64,000 bases of DNA, from contig OZ005695.1 of assembly GCA_963930775.1 (NCBI GenBank), forward strand, positions 372,001 through 436,000, in the 5' to 3' direction. The DNA comes from Cliona cf. orientalis. Lineage: Eukaryota; Porifera; Demospongiae; Clionaida; Clionaidae. Below, piece by piece: positions 44,976 through 57,406 of the stretch. Within the stretch, counting starts at the first letter, position 1; each line of letters starts with the position of its first letter. The notes under the pieces are model-generated. The model searched no databases. It saw nothing but the letters and a program-made list of their open reading frames with translations, and was not told the origin of the DNA. The translations under genes were made by a program, and so were the position numbers.

Positions 44976-47900
44976 ATGAAGATGAGCGTCGTTCATGGCT
45001 CGCGACTGTTGTGTATCTTTGCAGTCATACATTGCCATTGGTTAGCCGGTAAGTCCATACTACCATAGGTTTAGCATAATTATTCGCGGTAGATATATAA
45101 TAATTATGTTGTCGTAATTCAGGTAACACAAGGGCTGATCGTTTCACTAACAGATTCCCAAACGTGTTAGTGACCCAGATATCTAGAGACACGAGCAGCA
45201 ATTACACTCTGCGTCTTATTCCTGATATGAGCTTCACTTGTAATGGCACCATAGTGGGCTTCACAGTGGCGGGCAGGAGGAGAGATGATGGCCGCTCCGA
45301 TGACCCTATCATTCAGATCTGGAGACCACAAAACACCTCCCAGCTGAGTACCTACTACACTAACAGTAGCGACTTTATTGCAATAGATAAAAGAGTGTGT
45401 GCTGAAAGCTCCATAGTATTTCAGCAGCAAGGGTCTAACGGTGATCCCAGGGATCAAGTATGGAATTGCAACTTGATTGACGCCAATCGAGTCCGAGTTC
45501 AGGCTGGGGATGTTCTTGGCCTTCTATTACCGCCGAGAATAAATGCTTGTTTTTGTTTGTCGATAGCAGGAGTTAGCAGCAAGGGGCCAACAAACTATGT
45601 GTTTGAGAGTCGAGAATTCATATCACATTCAACTGTAAATCTTTGTGATGCAACGTTTGAGAACAATCAACTGCCTCAAATTGCAATAGATTTTGACTCA
45701 GAATCAGGTAATAATTTACTAAATTAAATAGCTGTTTGTTACTACATTAATGATATTGTACTACTTACGATCATGATTTGCCAAATTAGAAAATGAGAAC
45801 CATAACTTTTGTTTCTCCATGAGTCCATTAAATTAGTCTGCACTAGACGACAATAACATTATGTTGGATCACATAGGAAATGTGTAGGATAGGGCAAAAA
45901 TTAATTTTCTACACATTTCATTTATTTTACAAATATTCTGCCCTATTCTCTGATAAACATGTGTAGGAAAGCTCAAGTGTTGGTAAGCACGATGTATTAG
46001 TTTTGGTCCAGTGAGCTGTACTATTCATTGCTCATGCAGATACAGAGAATGGTTGCTCCAAGTGTGTCACTGGGTTCACTGATATGCCAGCATTTGAAGT
46101 CCGTCAACGCACTAATGGCAGCAATGTACTCACTATACTCATCCCTGATATGACGTTTACCTACAATGCCACTATTGCTGGGTTTATTGTGGCTGGGACA
46201 AACTTTACGGATGAGCCACATTCTAAGATCCAAATCTGGCGGCAAAACTATTCACAACCTGGTACCTACTACAAAGTACAACCAGATATAATCTTGAATG
46301 GTGCTTTAGGGTGTGCATCAAGGATTAGGATAGCCAGGGATATATACTTTTGCATCTTGAAGAGCATGGCTGTATCAGTACAGCCGGGTGACTTTCTTGG
46401 ATTGGAAATACCTCGAACCGATGAAAATAGTGGGATTTACTTCACTAGTGGAGGACCAGAAAATTATGTCTTTAGAGGTGTATTGAATTCACCAGCTGAA
46501 CTCACAAGCAATTCTAATTTCACAGTAGTCCAGCAGCAACCTCAAATTGCCTTCAATCTGACATCAGGTTACAGATTATTTTACATTTTTCTCGATTAAT
46601 TATTATTATAATTATTATGATACCTTGATTAACCTGCAGATCAGTGCACAAGTGGATTTCTTAGTGAAGTGACAAAGGCAACTGGAGAAAGATTAGTAAG
46701 TATTAACATGGCTACTACAGTACTCCTTCCAAACCTAACATTTGGATGCAATGGAACTATTGTGAGACTTACAATCGCCGTGGCTCACAACTATGATTCA
46801 GGGCAGCCAGAACAATCAGCTCCAAAAGTTCAAATTTGGAAAGAAACTCAAAATCTCTACAAATCATTTTCTGAAATTCTTGTTTCAAATTCGTCCTGTG
46901 TAGATATGACACTAAATGAAGGAATACTTCAATGTACATTGAGTGAAGCAGCTAGAATATCTGTTCAGCCAGGAGATATTCTTGGAGTTGAGATACCACC
47001 TATAGCTGCTGACCACAATGGCTATGAGATTCTCTTCAATGCAAGCAGTGAATCCACTGCTCATATCTTTCGACAGAACCAACCCTCTTCCACTGTCATC
47101 CTCTCGGAGGCAGATGATATCACCAGCCACCTGCCACAGATCATTCCTTTGGTTATTTTAGGCAATTCCATACCCCCATATGTTATGCATTCCAACTAAA
47201 TATTATTAGTACTTTTACGTATTTTTATTCAGCATAATAATTATACTCAGTCTGCATGTATAATATTATATTATACATGTATATATTATGATGTTATGCA
47301 TGCATTCATAGATCAGAGTACCGATGGGTGTAGTGGTGGCAACATCAAGTCAGTCACTCCTCCTGGAATGTGCAATCCACCAACAGAGAGTACCAACACT
47401 CAGAATGGCGACAGCAGAGCTGGTCAAAAAACAGCAGTTATTTCATCTATAGTGGTTTTTATTTTAATATTGCTTGCAATTATCACTATCTTTAAGTTAG
47501 TTGTTCTTCAGCGAAGGAGGTGGAAAAAACAAAAGCAAGCACTCAATAAAATTATTGACAGTATACCCTATTCAAATCTATCCTATGGTGAGTTAAGTCT
47601 ATAGCTACATAGCTGCATGCTTGGTAGCTCAGATAGAACTCCGATTGTCGTGACAAATTCAATCACTAAGTTTGATTCAGTATCATACACAGCTGTTCCA
47701 GACAAGACACCCAATGGGCCAGTACCAGGATACGAGGAAATAGCTGAATCAGATGCAGACTTACGCATAGATCAAAAGGAGTCCTCTAACGAGAAAGATA
47801 CATGTAGTGCTGCTAAAACACAGCTCCACTACTACTGTAACAGTGTGGGACCACAGTCCTTTAATGTCAATCATAATTGTACTGTTGTAAGTAACTGTTT

Positions 47901-50128
47901 GTTTCTATAGATTACTTTTCTCTGAAGGGATGCAATAATATGAAAGTAAATATATATGGGACTTCAAATCCCATAATATTATATTAAATTCTGTTTGGGA
48001 ACCGATACTCAGACTCATTTCACATGTTATATATAAAAAAATTATGTTGTGATAATATTATCATACAGGTTCAAAATGAAGTTTTGCAGATTCACCTGGA
48101 CAATCAAAACTATGTTTGTGGAACATATGAAATGGTAATTTGTACATTTATATGGATGGCTGCATATTGGCAATGCCGTAGACTCTATAGTACATGTACG
48201 CATGTTGGGATGTGTATATACTACATGTACTATAATATGTACAGCAAGATGTTGAAAATCTGTCCGAAGCCAAGGAAGATGAAAGTGAATACTGGGAGCC
48301 AGCTGCCACAGTTGATGAACTCTACAGACAGATGGCCTCAGAGAAATACAGGGAGATAGACCCACAGCAAGTAGAGTAAGAGCCAAAACTGCAACAATAA
48401 CGGAATTGCTTCTCTCTCAGGGGTATATACCCATCAAGGGAAGCTTAATATTACATAAATAATTGCATGCCAATTACCAGGAATTCCATGATAGGAACTC
48501 AGTCCGTCTATTAGTTACGGATATGGCATTTATGATAATTAAAAATTTGTAAATTCCAGGAAACACTGAACCAAAAGTAAGATTTCCTTTATGTCATGCT
48601 TACCAAAACACGAGCTTTCCTACACGTATTTGGCAGAAGATAGGGCAGAGTTCTTGTAAAATAAATGAAATGTGTGAAAATTTTGCCCTATCCTACAAAT
48701 TTCCTACATGCATGCTGAAATCTGAGTTTTTATCTAATGAAAGCCTAAAATATCATTGTATTGAGTACTACACTGAAAGTAGCAATCATTCCACGAAAAA
48801 GTAGCTATAGGGATAGTACAATAGCAGTCCTAGATAGGCTTTCTCTCTGCATGCGCCCTTATGCAGGACAAAAGATGTACTAGGCTCAGGTCAGTTTGGA
48901 AAAGTGAGTAAGGGCATCTGGCAGAGTCCAATGGGAGCCATGGATGTAGCTGTGAAGCAGCTCCAGCCTGGAGCCTCAGAGGAAGAGAAGGTCAAGTTCC
49001 TCCAGGAGGCAGCCATTAATGGACAGTTCAGACACCCCAATGTCGTCAAGCTGATGGGTGTGGTCACCGTGGGAGAGCCAGTGAGTTGCTAAAGCATATT
49101 ATAACTATTACATACTAGAGCATGTGATTTTCAGACGATGATAGTGCTGGAGTTATTGTCCAATGGTGATCTCAGAAACTTTCTAACCAAGCAACGTCAG
49201 TAAGCGTATCTGAATACAGTCATAATTAACTTTAAATTGTATTACCTTCTTAGAGCTGAAAAGCAGGAGTCTATAGCTGAGGTTGGTGTGGACAAGAATG
49301 TACTGCTTAGATTCTGTCAGCAAATAGCTACAGGCATGAGCTACCTTGCCTCCAAGGCGTTCATTCACAGAGACCTGGCAGCCAGGAATATCTTAGTGTC
49401 TGGTGACAAAATATGCAAGGTATTGGATGAATTATAAATAGCAATGATCTATGACAGTATATTATCATTTTTGCAATAAGATCAGTGATTTTGGAATGTC
49501 TCGTAATTTAATGGATGAAAACTACTATATTTCTCATGTTGGAAAAGTACCAGTAAAGTGGACGGCCCCAGAGGTAAGTACCTCAGTGAACTGTATTTCA
49601 AGATAAATTTCACATTTTCCTTAATAGGCTATTCACTACAAGAAGTACTCCACTACCAGTGATGTGTGGAGCTTTGGTTGTGTCATGTATGAGATATGGA
49701 GTCTCGGGCACAAACCATTTGAAAATTTTACTAATCCTGAAGTAATTTTATAGCTGTATACAGTGCGTAGTAACATTGACAAAAATTTTATTTCAGGCAA
49801 TGAAAATGGTTGACAAGGGCTACCGTCTCCCTCCCCCTCCTGGACTGACAAAGGAACTCTACAAGATCATGATTCAATGCTGGTAACTAAGCAAAAAAGT
49901 TATGAACTGGATCAAATTTTTTTATCATCTGGCAGGCAGCCAGAGAGGAGTCAGCGACCCACCTTCCCTCAGCTAGTGAAGATGTTATCTCAAGCTGACT
50001 TTGAGCTATTTGGGTGGGAGGAGGAGGATTTGAGGAATAGTGACCCCCAGGTGAAGCTGATTGGAGCTCCACTGGAACTAGCAAAGAACCTCTATCATCA
50101 ACTACAAAGAGTGTATTTCAACTCTTGA
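44976..50128 (+). CDS. Receptor tyrosine kinase M with three tandem ectodomain modules
   Basis: Fifteen exons: 44976-45048, 45123-45707, 46040-46567, 46640-47161, 47312-47587, 47633-47886, 48069-48134, 48245-48375, 48867-49080, 49135-49199, 49254-49419, 49481-49573, 49628-49741, 49797-49882 and 49936-50128; 1121 aa. Exons 2, 3 and 4 are three phase 1-1 modules of 195, 176 and 174 codons, each with IPDM-FTC/Y or LPNL-FGC, an IQIW/VQIW strand and V-V-Q-x-GD-x-x-G. Exon 5 holds the TM helix ([14 protein letters not shown]) and basic stop-transfer. Exons 6-8 are a Tyr-rich juxtamembrane region. The kinase has [18 protein letters not shown] (Asp945), SDFG (Asp963) and APE. Exon 4 ends at TTAG/GCAATT, a GC donor where sister gene N has GT; this is the weakest junction. 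ATG 44982 is an alternative start. Confidence 0.87.
45880..45975. repeat. Small repeated element in RTK M intron 2
   Basis: AAATGTGTAGGATAGGGCA facing TGCCCTATTCTCTG with AAACATGTGTAGGAAAG; matching copies lie in reverse at 48610-48715 (intron 8) and in the same direction at 51290-51370 (gene N). An unclassified short inverted-repeat family. Confidence 0.6.
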
Positions 50129-50444
50129 ACATGATTTGTTAATATAATCATAGATATTATATAAGCTGTACTCTATTTATAGGCTAATGATGCACTAATA
50201 ATGAATTGTTCCCTAGTTATTATGCGTGTGCTTTATTGACGACCTTTACCTATTTGTCGGCATGAGCACTTTTTGGGGGGTGCGGTTGATAGGTGTGGCC
50301 AACAAACGCAGTGACAACTGCCCTTGCTGCGCATGCGCACACGGGGTAAATTATAGCGATAAGTGCGGGGGGGGGGGGGGGGGATGGTCAGTGTCCGCAG
50401 ATCATCTGTAACCGCACTGAAAGGTCCAGATCTATTTATCGAAG
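50129..50444. other. Spacer between RTK M and gene N
   Basis: RTK-type 3' flank (GCTAATGATGCAC), a run of about 18 G at 50367, and a leader AGATCTATTTATCGAAGATG shared with the start of M. Confidence 0.55.
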
Positions 50445-53388
50445 ATGAAGATGAGCGTCGTTCATGGCTCGCGACTATTGTGTATCTTTGCAGTCATACA
50501 TTGCCATTGGTTAGCCGGTAAGTCCATACTACCATAGAATATTATTAAAATATATATTCACGGTAGATGTACAATAATTATGTTGTATATATTACAGGTG
50601 ACACAAGGGCTGATCGTTTCACTAATGGGTTCCCAAACGTGTTAGTGACCGAGATATCAACCGATATGAGCAGCCATTACACTCTGCGTCTTATTCCTGA
50701 TATGAGCTTCACTTGTGAAGGCACCATAGTGGGCTTCACAGTGGCGGGCATGAGGCGAGGGATGCAGTCCAATAGTCCCATCATTCAGGTCTGGAGACCA
50801 CAAAACACCTCCCAGCCAAGTATCTACAACAACACAGGCAATAAAATTGCAATAAGAGTAAGTGTATGTGCTGAATTGTCCATAGTATTCTTGCAAGATC
50901 AAGACTCTGCAAATACTAACCGTATTAATCATTGCAATTTGACTGATGCCAATCGAGTCCCAGTTCAGGCTGGGGATGTTCTTGATCTTCTACTACTGCC
51001 CAGAATGGACACTTCTTTTCGCTTGTCGATAGCAGGAGTTACTAGCGGCAGCAAGCGGCCAACAAATTAATATTGTAAATCTTTGTGATGCAACATTTGA
51101 GAACAATCAACTGCCTCAAATTGCAATAGATTTTGACTCAGAATCTGGTATTAAATTAAATAGCTGTTTGTTATTACAACTGCCATGCACGTCATTTTGC
51201 CTGATTAGAAAATGAGAACCATAACTTGTTTCTCCACAAGTCCATTTGTCTGACAATATGGATTTCATGCATAATTATTATAGGAAATGTGTAGGATAGG
51301 GTAAACATTTTCTACACATTTCATTACAAAAATTCTGCCCTATCCTTCAATAAACATGTGTAGGAAAGTTCATGGTTTGGTAAGCATGATGTATTAGTTT
51401 TGGTCCAGTGAGCTGTACTATATTCATTACTCATGCAGATACAGAGAATGGTTGCTCCAAGTGTGTCACTGGGTTCACTGATATGCCAGCATTTGAAGTC
51501 CGTCAACGCACTGGTGGCGATAGTAAATTCACCATACTCATCCCTGATATGAATTTCACCTACAATGCCACTATTGCTGGGTTTATTGTGGCCGGGACAA
51601 ACTTTATGGATGAGCCACATTCTAAGATCCAAATCTGGCGACAAAACTATTCACAGCCTGGTACCTACTACAAAGCACAATCAGATATAATCGTGAATAG
51701 TGCTGTAGGGCGTGCATCATGGGTTAGGATAGCCACGGGTATACATTTTTGCATCTTGAAGAGCATGGCTGTGTCAGTACAGCCCGGTGACTTTCTTGGA
51801 TTGGAAATACCTCGAACCGATGAAAATAGTGAGATTTACTTCACTAGTGGAGGACCAGAGAATTATGTCTTTAGAGGTGCATTGAATTCACCAGCTGAAC
51901 TCATAAGCAATTCTAATTTCACAGTAGTCCAGCAGCGACCTCAAATTGCTTTCAATCTGACATCAGGTTACCGATTATTTCTCGACCAATTATTATAATG
52001 ACATTGTGATACCTTTATTAACCTGCAGATCAGTGCACAAGTGGATCTCTTAGTGAAGTGATAAAAGCAACTGGAGAAAGATTAGGAAGTATCAACATGG
52101 CTACTACAGTACTCCTTCCAAACCTAACATTTGGATGCAATGGAACTATTGTGAGACTTACAATCGCTGTGGCTCACAACTATGATTCAGGGCAGCCGGA
52201 ACAATCAGCTCCAAAAGTTCAAATTTGGAAAGGAACTCAAAATCTCTACAAATCAGTTTCTGAAATTCTTGTTTCAAATTCGTCCTGTGTAGATATGACA
52301 CTAAATGAAGGAATACTTCAATGTACATTGAGTGAAGTGATAGCTGCTGACCATAATGGCTACGAGATTCTTTTCAATACAAGCAGTGAATCTACTGCTC
52401 ATATCTTTCGACAGTGCCAACCCTGTTCCACTGTCAACCTCTCTGAGGCAGATGATATCACTAGCCACCTGCCACAGATCATTCCCTTGGTTATTTTAGG
52501 TATACCCCCATAATATGTTATGCATTTCAACTAAAATTAATTAGTATTTTTATTCAGCATAATAATTATACTCAGTCTGCATGTGTATTACATGTACTGA
52601 TATATGGAGCAGTCCATGTATATTCCACTTAACATTAGTAAGCTACCACACTGCGTGAATACATGCGTACATTGTCAAGTATCTAATCCTTCCAAATGAC
52701 TATTTCTAGATACTAAGACACCTCCATCCGTGCCACCCTTCACTAGTGCATCTACTCCACCATCCACCACGTGCACTATACCATTGCCCTCACACCTCCA
52801 TCTCCACCACAGCCTGGAGATGACACTGGCCAGCTTGTTGGTATGACAGTTGGGGCTCTAGTGGCAGCTCTCTCTCTAGCTATAGTACTCATTGTGATCT
52901 TGGCGATCTTCCTGATACTCCTTCTGACAAGGAGAAGACAGAACCTCTATGATGTGCCCGTCCCTCCCCAGCCACAGACTGACATTGACAGCACTATCTA
53001 CTCGGAAATAATAGACAGCCAAGGAATTGAGATGAAGAATAATGAGGCTTACTCTCCCTCTACCACTCAACAAATCCCAACAGAAGATAATGTGGTGTAT
53101 GATCAAATCACACCACAAGTCCCTACAGGAGACAATATAGCTTATGATCAAACTGCTGCATCTCAACTGCAAATCACAACAGAAGATAATATGGCATACG
53201 GTCCCCAAATTCCGACAGTAGATAATGCAGCGTATGATCAAGCTACAGCCCAAATCCCTACAGAAAATAATGTAGCTTACGGTCAAGCTACTGCATCTCA
53301 ATTGCAAATCACAACAGAAGATAATGTGGTGTATGGTCATAGAGAGGATGACTATGCTACTGTTAGTGATCCAACTAATAGTATGTGA
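50445..53388 (+). pseudogene. Gene N: sister of M without a kinase, repeated-Tyr tail, several lesions
   Basis: Exon 1, 50445-50517, is almost identical to that of M. Exon 2, 50598-51147, has a 35-bp loss near its end and an in-frame TAA at 51068-51070. Exon 3, 51439-51966, is intact. Exon 4, 52029-52499, has a 51-bp in-frame deletion that removes the V-Q-P-GD-x-x-G strand. Exon 5, from 52710, has a Pro/Ser/Thr stalk, a frame change near 52770, then an open frame to 53388 with a TM helix (ALSLAIVLIVILAIFLILLL) and a tail unrelated to M: NLYDVP, TIYSEI, then six units of the type Q-I-P-T-E-D-N-V-V-Y-D-Q (53069-53340), and DDYATV. The tail stays open while the 5' part is broken, so a shorter transcript from a later start cannot be excluded. 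Confidence 0.75.
53069..53340 (+). repeat. Six-copy tyrosine-motif repeat in the tail of gene N
   Basis: Units read EDNVVYDQ, GDNIAYDQ, EDNMAYGP, VDNAAYDQ, ENNVAYGQ and EDNVVYGH, each preceded by Q-I/V-P/T-T. Spacing alternates between about 13 and 18 residues, because some units include A-S-Q-L. The same core (Q-I-S-T-E-N-N-V-A-Y-G) occurs once in the tails of receptors A-H. Confidence 0.88.
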
Positions 53389-54257
53389 TTATAATATTAA
53401 TATATGAATGTATCAAATAAAAAGGAAACTTAAAGCACAGTTTCAATTTTGAGAGAATCAACAGTTAATATTAAAGGACCATTTCTATTATTACCTCAAT
53501 AATTATTATCCATGGCAACTTGCATGCTTTCTACAAATTGTTGTGAGTATATATACTTGTACCAGAGTAGCTATTACCACAAACATAGAGTAAATCCACT
53601 ACACTTAGAGTACATTGCATGGTACCAAGGGCTTATAGACATGCTCTCTCCCCCTTTGGGGTCTATAAGCCCTTGAATATAGTAGTAGTTTGTAGTATGT
53701 AGCTTCAAACATTATTATGTACCATCAAGGGGGTCTTGATGCATTGGTACATAATAATGTTTGAAGCTACATACTACAAACTACTACTATAATGTAGTTC
53801 TGTTGTGAGTGTACTTGTAGCAGACCAGTGTATATATATAGCTTTAGCCATAAACACAGAGGTCTGAGGCATACTGCAGCTGCAATAGTACATTACATGC
53901 TACATACATACTACATGTACAAACCAAACAGTCCCTTTTCTCACAGCTGGTCAAATAATATTATTAGAATATAGTTGTAACAAATACAGCAATCTGATTG
54001 GTCAGTTGGAGGTCCATTATTTCACTTAGAGACCTCTCAATAATAGTTACTCGATAATAGTTAGAGACCGAGTCCAAGATCTCTAAGCATTTTAAGAGAC
54101 CCAAAGGCCTGAGGCTGTAGCATCCCGAGCGCAGCGAGGGTGCTACTAAGGGCCTGAGGGTCTCTTATAATGCGTAGAGACCATTGGACGAGGTCTCTAA
54201 CTGATTTAGAATATAGTAACTGTAACCATGACATTTAGCCTGGGGACTAGGCTACTG
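53389..54257. repeat. Spacer made of hairpin-forming repeats
   Basis: Three foldbacks: 53627-53674 (AAGGGCTTATAGAC and inverse); 53679-53790 (46-bp perfect arms ATAGTAGTAGTTTGTAGTAT... around a short loop); and about 54088-54174 (GCATTTTAAGAGACCC and inverse, with GAGCGCAGCGAG at the centre). Further GAGACC/GGTCTC pairs flank the last. No gene was seen. Confidence 0.75.
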
Positions 54258-54588
54258 TTGCACTTCTTTCGCTATCTGTATGAGGTCTGGAAAGTGCAAT
54301 CATGAAAAAGCTGAACCTCCTTCAGCCTCATCTCCTACCATCGATGATGACGATTACCTGTCTACTAACTATAACTATGGAATCCTAATGTGTCCTGGTG
54401 TGGATAAATGCAGATACTCGTTGGAAAATGTGTACGACACTCTATATGCTGCTCTTCCAACATCAGCAGTGGAGAAGACTGTGGAGACTAAGAGAAACGA
54501 GGCATACAACATCACACTAGCCACAGTGGATAAGGTGGCAAAACCAGCTCAAGGCCATACCAGCCGTGAATATGATCATGTACAATGA
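54258..54588 (+). pseudogene. Receptor J copy 3 (tail fragment)
   Basis: Begins at the end of the TM helix (FAICMRSGKC) and encodes the full J tail (YSLENVYDTL, AYNIT, YDHVQ) to TGA at 54588. Ectodomain, stalk and most of the TM are absent. It lies 230 bp upstream of RTK P, the same position as J before K. Confidence 0.82.
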
Positions 54589-56482
54589 TCGTATTGCTGA
54601 TTATTACTACTTTGTAAGCACTAAGCCATATGTGATGTAGTCATGTGCCATGCAGTATTTAAAAGGATAACTGTTATTATTACTTGTCATACATAACCTT
54701 ATATTAGCTATACTAGAGCTATAAAAATAATATTGTGGATGGTGAATTAATTAATTCCATATCTACTTCAGTCAACGCACTAAACTAGATAGCTCGACTC
54801 ACGTTGGAGGGGAAAATGGAGCTTTTCAAAATCTCTCTATTACTAATAGTCTGTTTCATAATTCTATTGCAAGCATTCATTACAGCAGGTGAGACTATAC
54901 AGGCTGATAATAATTTTATGCTTATTAATTAACATGCTTTACACAATACTGTTTTGTTGTGTTCAAAGATGCTCAGATGTGCACTATGGGATTTCCAACC
55001 ACTGTACCAGACTGCACTGCTGATAACTGTGTTATCAAGGGGAGTGATACTCTCACTACTCTGGTCATTCCTGAGATGAGCTTCACTTGCTTGGGGACAG
55101 TGACTGGCTGGAGGGTAGCTGGAGAGATCCATGGCGGAGACAAAAATTCGTTCCTGATTATTTGGAGGGAGAGAAGCAATGAACCTGGGACCTATGATAG
55201 GGTTAATAGAACTGAACTGGGGATTTGTGGTGATGGATCTTCAGTGACAGGGATAAGTAACGTCTACGAGTGTACTCTACCTCAAGACGAGAGGGTGTCA
55301 GTTCAACCTGGAGATATTGTTGGAATGCAGTTACCTGAAGTGAATAATGTCAGATTCCAACTCTACTTCAACAGCAACAATGGACCAACAAATTACATAT
55401 TCAATCATCGATCTAGCCCGACTATCAATTTAAACAATTCACCTGAATTAGATCAATTTGGGCCACAGATATCATTGACTGTTGAAACAACTTCAATAAC
55501 ACAAATCCCTATGACAGAATTGACCGATGGCAGCACTATCAGCAGTGGACCTTCATCAATAGGGGCTAAGTCCATTACAAACAGTGACCATACAACATTC
55601 CAAACCACAAGGAGTTCCAAGCTGGACGATAATGCTAACATTTCAAATAATGATAATAACTCAGATACTTCCATAGCAATAGTTGGAGCTATTGTGGGCA
55701 TTCTGCTGGTTTTTATTTCCGTCCTTCTACTGATACTCATTCTGAGGAGACAGAGAATTGGACAAAAATCGTCACCAGCTAGCAATTGATGACAATAACA
55801 ATATTATGATAAATCCAGTCTACAATGGTAAGTAATCAAGCATAATATAATATTATAGCTGAACATTTGGTGCATGATCAATGTTTAAAATATTTCCCTG
55901 TAGGTAATGTTGAAGTGTATGAACCTGATCATACTAGTCCAGTTCGAGTTTGCGATACAGTCAACTACAATCTTGGTCTGAGAGAATATGAGGATATCGA
56001 TAATCCTAGACCAAATCACATTTCACAACCTTCCATGAGATTTGAGGATTACAGTCAACCTCGTGATGCTTTGATTCATGCAGGCTATGAAATACCACTT
56101 CGGGTATGCGTAGCTAGCTACCCATTCAATTTGTTGATGTAAAATAATCATGAACCTAATTTACATTTTGTGCAGAATCTAGCGCCACCTGTACCCTTGG
56201 CTGTTCCTCATTACCATGAAATAGAGACACTCTATGTACCGACACAGGTATATATATGGCTCTGTAAAATCATTAAATATTAACTATGATGATCTGTAAG
56301 CTGTGCACACTTATGGCATACACAATGGACAATTATGGATGCATTTGGAGGTAGAATTTACACAACAAAACAATGTTTCTCCATAATATTATAGCCATGC
56401 ATATGAATGTTTATGGCATAATACAATGGATAATTATTATGGATGCATTTGGAGAGAGAACTTAATATAATGCTTCTCCATA

Positions 56483-56705
56483 TACCGTATAGCCGGAAAT
56501 ATTGGCGGGCATTAAATTTGGCGGTTGAGCCCAAAATCGCTATTGCAAGAATATTGGCGGATTTAAATTTGGCGGTTCGGTACGGGATCGCCATACGTAT
56601 TTATATGCGAGTAGGAAATTTTGGCGGATTTTAATTTGGCGGTTGTATTATAGACCGCCAAACCGCCAAATTTAATTCCCCGCCAAATTTTCCGGCTATA
56701 CGGTA
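56483..56705. mobile_element. MITE with CCGTATAGC termini in RTK P intron 4
   Basis: 219 bp, 56485-56703, starting CCGTATAGCCGGAAA and ending TTTTCCGGCTATACGG, with TA on both sides. Inner repeats read TTGGCGG/CCGCCAA. Same termini as the element at 8681-8887 but a different interior. Confidence 0.8.
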
Positions 56706-57118
56706 GCCATAAAGATGAATGCTAAAGATGGATTAGTATGATGATAGAGCATTCCATAGTGAACATGGATCACGTCAAATGTAGCTCATGCACATGCACT
56801 CACTTTAGGAGCAGAGAAAGACCCTACCAGCAAATGGAGCAATTTACGCTGCCATCAAAAAGGAGGAGCTGCATTACATGATCAGCACAATCTAACAAAA
56901 ATTAATATTAAATTTTTATGAATTTCAGGCTCAGCAGTGCGAGAGCGGGCCAACTCCAGAGCTGTTTGAAGAAGAAGAGACATACTGGGAGCTTGCAGTC
57001 AACACCTCTGGACTCATCAGGCAACTCTCATCAAAAAAGTATAGGGAGATACTGAGACCACGATTACAGTACGAAAAGAGAAATTGCAACAATTTATAGC
57101 AAGATTTGATGTTGTCAT

Positions 57119-57406
57119 TGTAAAGAGCTGTTCACACTCCTCTTTACTTAGTAATATATAATCCAATGTTTATCGATAGACAATACAGATCGAAATCTCA
57201 AATCAAAAAATGACACACAACTCAATCTCAAGATCTTAGACACACGTGATCCGAACGTTCTGGAAGATGACATAAGAATAACCAACACGCATGCTCAGAT
57301 ACACAACATAATCAATTTAAGTGATTGCACAACTCAAGTAAAATACATCGGCCTAATACATTACATTATAGTCAAGTTAGTTCAGTATATAAATGCACGC
57401 ACTACA
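57119..57406 (-). repeat. 3' LTR of retrotransposon 2
   Basis: 288 bp; plus-strand ends TGTAAAGAGCTG and CGCACTACA; identical to 62172-62459. Confidence 0.95.

Noticed and set aside
53069-53340. CRISPR-like or non-coding tandem repeat
   Set aside because: The units vary at codon third positions, keep frame and encode a conserved motif, so it is a protein repeat in an animal gene.
52876-53340. Minus-strand ORF over the tail of gene N
   Set aside because: A shadow of the in-frame repeat on the other strand; Cys/Ile-rich composition with no features.
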